DNA from: CAVQNQ01 sp963714205
Lineage (GTDB): Bacteria; Acidobacteriota; Terriglobia; Bryobacterales; Bryobacteraceae
Length of the DNA: 64,000 nt
Direction of reading: 5' to 3'
NCBI GenBank assembly: GCA_963714205.1
Contig: CAVQNQ010000004.1
Span: 620,001 to 684,000, forward strand
The position numbers and the translations under genes were made by a program. Under the pieces are notes generated by a model. The model did not search any database and had not been told where the DNA came from. It worked only from the letters and a program-made list of their open reading frames with translations. The number at the start of each line of letters is the position of its first letter. The stretch's first letter is position 1. This document shows, in pieces, positions 58,624-64,000 of this stretch.

Positions 58624-58692
58624 TAAACGATAGCGAGACAAATTGCGCCCGGAAACGCCTCTGCTTAGCTGGGGTTTCCGGGCGCATTTTAA
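58624..58692 (+). ncRNA. Candidate small RNA
   Basis: A putative transcript of about 68 nt between the orphan promoter and the terminator at 58644-58690. It would be mostly the terminator hairpin with a short 5' single-stranded part, a layout seen in some small regulatory RNAs. There is no ORF in it. No known RNA family was recognised. It could instead be just the terminator of gntR. Confidence 0.3.
58644..58690 (+). terminator. Strong rho-independent terminator
   Basis: A 13-bp perfect stem (TGCGCCCGGAAAC at 58644-58656, GTTTCCGGGCGCA at 58674-58686) with a 17-base loop is followed by TTTTAAT. It lies between the GntR gene and the convergent TlpA gene. On the minus strand it is followed by ATTTGTC, so it works mainly on the plus strand. 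Confidence 0.88.
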
Positions 58693-58742
58693 TATCTTCA
58701 TCCAGTCGCCTGATGAACCGGGCCCGCCGGAAACGGGGGGTC

Positions 58743-59258
58743 TCACAGCAGCGAATCGATATAGGCGGTGAGCTTGGGGTCCATCCAGTCGGCCGGCTCA
58801 GCGAGCTTCTGGAGCACCTTCCCCCTGGCGTCAATGATGTAGGTCTCGGGGTACATGTAGGTGCCGAAATCCTCGTGCAGCTTCAGCTCGCGCGCGGTCA
58901 AAAAGGCCGGATTGAACTTGCGCAGAAAGGCGCTGTACGCCTGCGGGTCCTTATCCACGCTGACGCCCAACACCACCACTCCCTTGGGCGAGTATACTTG
59001 CGCAAACCGGCTGAGCGAGGGGGTTTCCTCAACGCACGGAGGGCACCAGGTAGCCCAGAAATTCAATACCAGGAGCTTGCCGCCGAAATCGGGGACCGAG
59101 ACGCGCTGGCCGCTATCGGCCTGGATGGTGAAGGACGGGGACCTATCTCCCGCTACCACGACGTGCTCGTGGATGGACGCGTAAATCACGTAGGTCAGGG
59201 CCGCCAGAAGCACGCCCATGGCGATGCGCAGCAGCCGGTCTGTCTTGGTGGTTCGCAT
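58743..59258 (-). CDS. TlpA-family thiol:disulfide oxidoreductase
   Basis: Membrane-anchored periplasmic thioredoxin-like protein of 171 aa. ATG at 59258 gives an N-terminal anchor (about 8-28: LLRIAMGVLLAALTYVIYA). The redoxin domain has the active site WCPPC in NFWATWCPPCVEET, LGVSVDKDP, and the cis-proline-containing YPETYIIDARG. Such proteins reduce cytochrome c or other periplasmic disulfides. It starts 57 bases from the divergent PTPS gene. The electron donor is not in the window. Confidence 0.92.
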   Translation of the reverse strand: MRTTKTDRLLRIAMGVLLAALTYVIYASIHEHVVVAGDRSPSFTIQADSGQRVSVPDFGGKLLVLNFWATWCPPCVEETPSLSRFAQVYSPKGVVVLGVSVDKDPQAYSAFLRKFNPAFLTARELKLHEDFGTYMYPETYIIDARGKVLQKLAEPADWMDPKLTAYIDSLL

Positions 59259-59315
59259 GAGGGGAAAGCTATAATGAAATTGTATCGCGATAGAGCGCCT
59301 GGCATCCAACACACG

Positions 59316-59741
59316 ATGCTCATCACCCGGAAAATCGAATTTTCAGCTTCGCACGTCTGCCGGAACCCGGGGCTTTCGGAGGAAGAGAACCGGGCGCGGT
59401 ACGGCATGGCGGCCAACCCGCACGGCCACGGCCACAATTATGTGGTGGAGGTGAGCGTGGCCGGCGCCCCCGACGGAGTGACGGGAATGGTGCTCGATCT
59501 GAAGGAGCTGAAAGCCATTCTGAACCGGGAGATCGTGGAGCCTTACGACCACCGTTTCCTGAACCGCGAGGTGGCGCCTTTCGACCGCGTGGTGCCCACC
59601 ACCGAAAACATCGCCCGCGACATCTGGCGGCGCCTCGATCCGCACCTTTCGACGGGGGCCACCCGGCTGCATTCGGTGCGGGTCTATGAGACCGCGGATC
59701 TGTACGTGGATTACTTCGGAGAGCAGCCGTGTTCCGCGTGA
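59316..59741 (+). CDS. 6-pyruvoyltetrahydropterin synthase-like protein lacking catalytic Cys
   Basis: PTPS-fold protein of 141 aa from ATG 59316 (MLITRKIEFSASH); an ATG at 59274 is a less likely start. Zinc ligands His13, His38 and His40 (NPHGHGHNY) are present, along with a conserved late His (YDHRFLN) and Glu (YETADLY). The catalytic Cys of PTPS/QueD is replaced: residue 32 is Ala in YGMAANP where the paralog has YGKCNNP. It may therefore catalyse a different step or act with its paralog in a complex. It overlaps the next gene by 13 bases and heads a PTPS-PTPS-FolE run. Confidence 0.85.
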   Translation: MLITRKIEFSASHVCRNPGLSEEENRARYGMAANPHGHGHNYVVEVSVAGAPDGVTGMVLDLKELKAILNREIVEPYDHRFLNREVAPFDRVVPTTENIARDIWRRLDPHLSTGATRLHSVRVYETADLYVDYFGEQPCSA

Positions 59742-60163
59742 CGCGCCGCTACGAGTTCGCGGCTTCCCACCGCCTGCATGCCGCTGCGCTAAGCGAGGAA
59801 GAAAACCGGCGGCTCTACGGCAAGTGCAACAATCCTTATGGGCACGGCCACAACTACGCCATCGAGGTAAGCGTGCGCGGTCCGCTCGACGAGGCCAGCG
59901 GGCGCGCGGTGGATACCGCCCGGCTGGACGATCTGATCGCGCGCGAGGTGCTGCGGCCACTCCACCAGCGCAACCTGAACATCGAGATCGCCGCTTTCGC
60001 CCGGTGCGTGCCGACTTCCGAGAATCTGGCCGCCGAGATCGGCCGCAGATTGAAGACGGCCTGGAGCAGCGAATTCCCGGGAAGATGGCCGGAATTGGAA
60101 CGAATCCGCATCGCCGAGACGGCACGGAACATCTTTGAGATCGGAGCCGATGAAATCGAATAA
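59729..60163 (+). CDS. 6-pyruvoyltetrahydropterin synthase/QueD family protein
   Basis: PTPS family protein of 144 aa from GTG 59729. Zinc ligands His14, His39, His41; catalytic Cys33 in KCNNPYGHGHNY, the form seen in eukaryotic-type PTPS. It would convert dihydroneopterin triphosphate to 6-pyruvoyl-tetrahydropterin or 6-carboxy-tetrahydropterin (the queuosine step). No queC or queE is nearby. Its stop overlaps the folE start by 14 bases, coupling it to the enzyme that makes its substrate. Confidence 0.9.
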   Translation: MFRVTRRYEFAASHRLHAAALSEEENRRLYGKCNNPYGHGHNYAIEVSVRGPLDEASGRAVDTARLDDLIAREVLRPLHQRNLNIEIAAFARCVPTSENLAAEIGRRLKTAWSSEFPGRWPELERIRIAETARNIFEIGADEIE

Positions 60164-60764
60164 AGCCAGAGTAGAAGTGATGCAGACGCCGCGCGAGGAT
60201 CTACGGATCGCTCCGCTGGTGAAAGACATCCTGCGCTTGCTGGGAGAGGACCCCGCCCGCGAAGGCCTCCAGCGCACGCCCGAGCGGGTCGAGCAGGCGC
60301 TCAAGTTTCTCACCAGCGGTTACCGCGTGGATGTCCGCAAGCTGCTGAACGGCGCGCTCTACGATGTGAAATACGACGAGATGGTGGTGGTGAAGGACAT
60401 CGAATTCTTTAGCATGTGCGAACACCACCTGCTGCCGTTCTACGGCAAGGTGCACGTAGCCTACCTGCCCAAACAAAAGGTGATCGGGCTGAGCAAGATT
60501 CCGCGCATCGTGGATGCCTTCGCCCGCCGGCTGCAGATTCAGGAGCGGCTGACGCAGCAGGTGGCCGAGACGATCCAGGAGGTGCTGGACCCGGTGGGCG
60601 TGGGCGTGATCTGCGAAGCGCGCCATTTCTGCATGATGATGCGCGGCGTGGAAAAACAGCACTCCGGCGCCATGACCAGCGCCATGCTGGGCGATTTCCG
60701 CGACCGCAAGTCCACGCGCGACGAGTTCCTGTCGCTGGTAAACCACCGGGGCACCTCGTTCTAG
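60150..60764 (+). CDS. folE: GTP cyclohydrolase I
   Basis: GTP cyclohydrolase IA of 204 aa from ATG 60150, making dihydroneopterin triphosphate from GTP for folate, tetrahydrobiopterin or queuosine. Zinc ligands Cys90, His93 (MCEHH) and Cys161 (RHFCMMMRG). The core motifs LLPFYGKVHVAYLP and GLSKIPRIVDAFARRLQIQE are intact. It overlaps the upstream PTPS gene, which uses its product. Cytoplasmic homodecamer by family. Confidence 0.96.
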   Translation: MKSNKARVEVMQTPREDLRIAPLVKDILRLLGEDPAREGLQRTPERVEQALKFLTSGYRVDVRKLLNGALYDVKYDEMVVVKDIEFFSMCEHHLLPFYGKVHVAYLPKQKVIGLSKIPRIVDAFARRLQIQERLTQQVAETIQEVLDPVGVGVICEARHFCMMMRGVEKQHSGAMTSAMLGDFRDRKSTRDEFLSLVNHRGTSF

Positions 60765-60776
60765 TAGACTACATCC

Positions 60777-61631
60777 ATGCCCCTCGTCCTGAACCGGAGA
60801 GCGTTTCTCCAGGGCGCCGTAGCCTCGGCCGCGTTTGCGCAATCGAAGAACGGCGCTCGTGCCGCGGCCCGCTGGGCTTTCCTGTCGGATATCCATATTC
60901 CCGCCGATCGCGAGGACCGGTACCGGGGCTTCTCGCCCATCGCCAACCTGGGCAAGGCGGTTCCGCAGGTGCTTCAAGCCAATCTGCAAGGGGCGCTGAT
61001 CACGGGAGATCTGGCACGGGTCCAGGGATTTAAGGATGACTACCAGGCTGTCAAGGGGTTGCTCGATCCCGTGGCGGCGCGCGTGCCGCTGGCGCTGACG
61101 CTGGGCAATCACGACGACCGCACAAACTTCTTCGCGGTCTATGCTCCCGCCAGCCAGAGCCCGGTGAGGGACCGACAGGTGACCGTGGTAGAGGCTCCGC
61201 CGCTGCGTTTCATCCTGCTCGATTCGCTGCTAAGCACCAGGCTCACCCCCGGTTTCTTGGGGAAGGACCAGCGCAACTGGCTGGAGCAGTACCTGAAGAG
61301 CAGCGATGCGACTTCCACGGTGATCTTCGTCCATCATCCGCCCGACGACGCCGACAACAATCTCCTGGACAGCGACCGCCTGCTGCGCATCGTGATGCCG
61401 GTTCGGAAGGTCAAGGCAGTGGTGTTCGGGCATAGCCACGTTTACCGTTACGACGCGCTGGAGGGCCTGCACCTGATCAATCTTCCGGCCGTCGGGTACA
61501 ATTTCAACGATAGCGAGCCGGTGGGCTGGGTGGAAGCGCGCATGGCCGCCGAAGGCGCGGATCTCACACTGCACGCGATTGGGGGCAACACGGCCCGGGA
61601 TGGGCAGATGAAATCGGTGGAGTGGCGATAG
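60777..61631 (+). CDS. Tat-exported calcineurin-like metallophosphoesterase
   Basis: Phosphoesterase of 284 aa with a twin-arginine signal (NRRAFLQG, then hydrophobic, with Ala-x-Ala-type cleavage near residue 22). The five metal-binding blocks are present: SDIHIP (D-x-H), ITGDLAR, LGNHDDR, VHHPP and FGHSHVY. It would act in the periplasm on phosphodiesters such as cyclic nucleotides or phospholipid headgroups. It lies 12 bases after folE and may be in the same transcript. Confidence 0.9.
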   Translation: MPLVLNRRAFLQGAVASAAFAQSKNGARAAARWAFLSDIHIPADREDRYRGFSPIANLGKAVPQVLQANLQGALITGDLARVQGFKDDYQAVKGLLDPVAARVPLALTLGNHDDRTNFFAVYAPASQSPVRDRQVTVVEAPPLRFILLDSLLSTRLTPGFLGKDQRNWLEQYLKSSDATSTVIFVHHPPDDADNNLLDSDRLLRIVMPVRKVKAVVFGHSHVYRYDALEGLHLINLPAVGYNFNDSEPVGWVEARMAAEGADLTLHAIGGNTARDGQMKSVEWR

Positions 61632-61690
61632 GCCGCTTCGGCTCGGCGCTAACTTCCGGCAACTTGTTTATCGGCGGGAAGGGGTGCAGG

Positions 61691-61909
61691 ATGTTCATGA
61701 GAGGTCCCGGCTTCCTCGCGAGCCGCATGATCAGCACGCCCATTCCGCTCGAAACGCACCAATCCACGAACCTGGACCAGGCGGCCATGGAGCGGGATTT
61801 GCGGCAGATCCATCGCCGGCTCGATGAGTTCGAGCGCGACCTCGCCGACTATTACGCGGCCGCGAGTGGAGGCACGCCATCCGCGCCCGTCCCGGCTAGC
61901 GAGGCCTGA
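61691..61909 (+). CDS. Small protein of unknown function, coiled-coil-like
   Basis: Protein of 72 aa. The frame is open from a GTG at 61622 overlapping the phosphoesterase, but AAGGGG lies just before the ATG at 61691, so that start is preferred. Residues about 31-56 (AMERDLRQIHRRLDEFERDL) form an amphipathic, charged helix likely to be a coiled coil; the tail is Ala/Pro/Ser-rich. No family recognised. The convergent cinA gene ends 15 bases away. Confidence 0.5.
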   Translation: MFMRGPGFLASRMISTPIPLETHQSTNLDQAAMERDLRQIHRRLDEFERDLADYYAAASGGTPSAPVPASEA

Positions 61910-61924
61910 TGCGCCCGCCGAACT

Positions 61925-63181
61925 TCAGCTACGTGCGTCGATTCTCCGCCGCAGCAAGTCCAGCGCCATCTGGGTAGTGAAAGTGCGGATGCGCGTGCGA
62001 TCGCCCAGGAGCATGCGGCGCACTACATCCGCGCCGGCGGCATCGGCGATCGCTACGTAGACGGTGCCAACGGGGACGGGCTGGCCGCCCGGACCGGGAG
62101 ATGGCTCCGGTCCCGCAGAGCCCGTTACGGCAATCGCATATGTGGACCCTGTCCGGCGGCGCGCGCCTTTCGCCATGGCTTCCGCTACCGGTTTGCTTAC
62201 CGCTCCGAATTCGTCGAGCGTCTCGGGGGGCACACCCAGCAGCTCAATTTTCATGGCATCGCTGTAGGTGATGAAGCCGCCCACAAAATAATCCGAGCTT
62301 CCGGGCGTCCCGGTGAAACGCTCTCCCAGCATCCCGCCGGTGCAACTCTCGGCCACCGAAACCGTAGCGCGGTCGCGCCGCAACAGATTGCCTACCACTA
62401 CTTCCAGCGGATCGCCGTTGCGCGAGTAGATGCGGTCTCCCAGCAGCAGGTCGATGGGGCCGGCCACCTCGGCCAGCAGGGCGTCGGCTTGGGCCGGCGT
62501 GGCGCAGCGCGCGCGCAGGTGGACTTGGAGATCCCCGGCGGCCGCCAGTATGGTGGTGGCGGGGTTCTGGTATTTCTTGTAGGCCGGGGCGATGAGCTGG
62601 TCGAGGTCCGATTCGGTCATGCCGGACACGCGCAGAACGAGCGTGCGGATGGCCTGGCGGGGGACCAGGCGCGTCAGGCGCGGCAGGCACTGGCGCTCGA
62701 ACATGGCGCGCAATTCATGGGGAGGGCCGGGCAGCAGCATGGCCACGGCGCCGGCTTCCTCGATCCACTGGCCCGGCGCGCTACCGCGGTCGTTGGGCAA
62801 GATGTCGGCGCCTTCGATGACGAAAGCCTGGCGCTTGTTCACCTCCGCCATCTGGCGGCCCATTTTGGCGAAACGCTTCTCGAGAGCGGCGGCGATTTCC
62901 GCGTTGAAAACCAGCCGGCGATCGAGCGCCTGGGCCACCGCTTCGCGGGTGAGGTCGTCTTCGGTGGGGCCGAGACCGCCGGAGAGAATAAGGATTCCCG
63001 AGCTCGAGAGGGAGCGGCGCACGGCGTCCGCGAGGCGGTCGCGGTCGTCGCCGATCACAGCTTTGGCCACTACCTCGACGCCCAGGCCGTTCAGCTCGCC
63101 GGTGAGGTAGAGCGAATTGGTATCGACGCGCTGGGGCGTCAGCATCTCCGATCCGACCGCGATGATTTCGGCGTCCATCAA
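61925..63181 (-). CDS. cinA: CinA family protein (NMN/ADP-ribose related)
   Basis: CinA of 418 aa. N-terminal MoCF-biosynthesis-like domain (about 1-170: AEIIAVGSEMLTPQRVDTNS; GGLGPTEDDLT) and C-terminal PncC-type NMN amidohydrolase domain (about 262-415: SVAESCTGGMLGERFT; TGSAGPEP). This is the full-length two-domain form. It handles nicotinamide mononucleotide salvage or ADP-ribose, with links to competence by name only. Its ATG overlaps the stop of the upstream NHL protein gene by four bases. Confidence 0.93.
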   Translation of the reverse strand: MMDAEIIAVGSEMLTPQRVDTNSLYLTGELNGLGVEVVAKAVIGDDRDRLADAVRRSLSSSGILILSGGLGPTEDDLTREAVAQALDRRLVFNAEIAAALEKRFAKMGRQMAEVNKRQAFVIEGADILPNDRGSAPGQWIEEAGAVAMLLPGPPHELRAMFERQCLPRLTRLVPRQAIRTLVLRVSGMTESDLDQLIAPAYKKYQNPATTILAAAGDLQVHLRARCATPAQADALLAEVAGPIDLLLGDRIYSRNGDPLEVVVGNLLRRDRATVSVAESCTGGMLGERFTGTPGSSDYFVGGFITYSDAMKIELLGVPPETLDEFGAVSKPVAEAMAKGARRRTGSTYAIAVTGSAGPEPSPGPGGQPVPVGTVYVAIADAAGADVVRRMLLGDRTRIRTFTTQMALDLLRRRIDARS

Positions 63182-64000
63182 ACCAGGGTGAAGCCCTTGA
63201 TGCCCACGTCCACGCGGTAAATGGCGTTGCTGCTGGCCACGGCCATGGCGCCCGAAGGCGTGAAGGCCAGGCCCACGATGCCGGGCCCGGAGAGGAACAA
63301 CTCCGCGCCGCGGTCGGCGGCGATGCGCACCACGCCCTTCCGCCCGCCCAGGGAAGCAGCCACGTAGAGGCGGCCCTCCTCATCGAAAGCCATACCCTGC
63401 GGCCGGCCCAGGCCGCGGTAGAAGACCTCCACCTGGCCCTCGTGCGAGATGCGGTAGACGGAATCGAAGCTCGAGGTGGTGGGGCCGGTCACGTAAAGAT
63501 AGCGGTCCGGTCCGAATGCCAGGTGGTACGCGGCGATGGAGGGTTCGAGCGTGGCGAAGACGAAGATCTGACGGTTGGGGCTGACTTTGAAAATGGTGCC
63601 GCTGCGGTCGCCCACGTAGAGGTTCTGTTCCTGGTCGAAGGCGATTCCCGTGGCGACTCCCATGCCTTCCACGTAGACCGACATGTTGCCGGTGGGTGTG
63701 ACCTGGTAGACCACGCCATCGTGGCGGCTGGAGATGTGCAGCAGGCCCTCGCCATCGAAGGCGAGACCGGTGGCATTCATCAGGTCGTTGATAAAGGGCT
63801 TCATGGCGAAGTTCAGGTCGATCTTGAACACCGCCACGGGCACCTTCTGGCCGCGCGACCCGCTGAAGGTAGTGTAGATATTGCCCAAGCCGTCTACTGC
63901 GGGGTTGGCCACGGGGTGGAGGCTGTCGGCCACCAGGACGCCAATATCGCAGGCCCACGAGTCGCTCGATTGGGTTCCGCTAGCGATGACCAACTCTCCG
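63178..64000 (-). CDS. NHL/SMP-30-like repeat protein (5' end outside window)
   Basis: 3' part of a beta-propeller protein; the frame is open to the right window edge. At least five repeats of the NHL/SMP-30 kind are visible: NPAVDGLGNIYTTFSG; GLAFDGEGLLHISSR; GIAFDQEQNLYVGDR; HLAFGPDRYLYVTG; GMAFDEEGRLYVAAS. The part at the edge (QSSDSWACDIGV) suggests a preceding domain, possibly IPT/TIG-like as in related acidobacterial proteins. Likely secreted or periplasmic. Cotranscribed with cinA, overlapping by four bases. Confidence 0.82.
   Translation of the reverse strand, partial: GELVIASGTQSSDSWACDIGVLVADSLHPVANPAVDGLGNIYTTFSGSRGQKVPVAVFKIDLNFAMKPFINDLMNATGLAFDGEGLLHISSRHDGVVYQVTPTGNMSVYVEGMGVATGIAFDQEQNLYVGDRSGTIFKVSPNRQIFVFATLEPSIAAYHLAFGPDRYLYVTGPTTSSFDSVYRISHEGQVEVFYRGLGRPQGMAFDEEGRLYVAASLGGRKGVVRIAADRGAELFLSGPGIVGLAFTPSGAMAVASSNAIYRVDVGIKGFTLV

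Noticed and set aside
1..64000. tRNA, rRNA, CRISPR and insertion sequences
   Set aside because: By eye I found no cloverleaf-like T-loop/acceptor pairing, no regularly spaced repeats with spacers, no transposase or integrase motifs and no terminal inverted repeats. A tRNA scan would settle the first point.

Overview
The window looks like a stretch of chromosome from an acidobacterium, most likely of the Bryobacterales/Solibacter group. The reasons are high GC content with strong GC bias at third codon positions, a very large TonB-receptor-like outer membrane protein with a carboxypeptidase-regulatory N-terminus next to a VWA-like secreted protein, an acidobacterial-type duplicated orphan ABC permease (ADOP), a FecR/DUF6600-type protein, and several small conserved proteins of the kind seen mainly in Acidobacteria. 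This assignment comes from family knowledge; no 16S gene is present. I found no rRNA, tRNA, CRISPR array, insertion sequence, phage gene or integration site. Gene order looks like stable chromosome rather than a mobile island.

Layout. 1-4.1 kb: end of a sensor histidine kinase, an S1/P1 nuclease, a conserved unknown, a patatin-like lipase with a probable frameshift near its end, and two small conserved proteins. 4.3-10.0 kb (minus): outer membrane receptor and VWA-like protein. 10.2-13.1 kb: a secreted unknown, then a large radical SAM protein resembling tetraether lipid synthase, divergent from a DedA/VTT membrane protein. 13.3-16.5 kb: DedA, secreted glycoside hydrolase and TsaB in one run. 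16.5-19.1 kb (minus): metallo-hydrolase, secreted unknown, RuvC, YebC. 19.2-26.3 kb: two GNAT acetyltransferases and a tight minus-strand run purQ-purL-purF-hutH-GNAT. 26.7-36.3 kb: membrane glycosyltransferase-like proteins, RmuC, UbiD, FabG, an ArnT-like transferase and an HpnI-like glycosyltransferase. 36.4-45.3 kb: a Tat-exported Fe-S aldo/keto reductase, a YihY-acetamidase fusion, an M24 peptidase, YggU, a Wzt-like ATPase, a lipoprotein and the ADOP permease. 45.3-50.1 kb: lipoprotein, GT-C-like protein with a discoidin-like tail, FecR protein and a strong terminator. 50.2-53.1 kb: ABM monooxygenase/Fe-ADH pair, Rrf2 regulator, ClpP. 53.1-58.5 kb: aminotransferase, SDR and MDR enzymes, threonine synthase, two tiny convergent ORFs, GntR regulator. 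58.6-64 kb: terminator/possible sRNA, TlpA thioredoxin, two PTPS paralogs with FolE, a Tat-exported phosphoesterase, CinA and the end of an NHL-repeat protein.

Functional themes are purine synthesis (purQLF), pterin synthesis (two PTPS proteins plus FolE), cell-envelope building (lipid-modifying radical SAM, hopanoid- or lipid-type glycosyltransferases, GT-C proteins, Wzt-like ATPase), secreted or exported hydrolases, and DNA/tRNA maintenance (RuvC, YebC, RmuC, TsaB). The most interesting items are the tetraether-synthase-like radical SAM protein (Acidobacteria make membrane-spanning lipids), the PTPS pair in which one copy lacks the catalytic cysteine, the membrane-YihY/acetamidase fusion, two overlooked small ORFs near 57.5 kb, and a possible free-standing sRNA at 58.6 kb.
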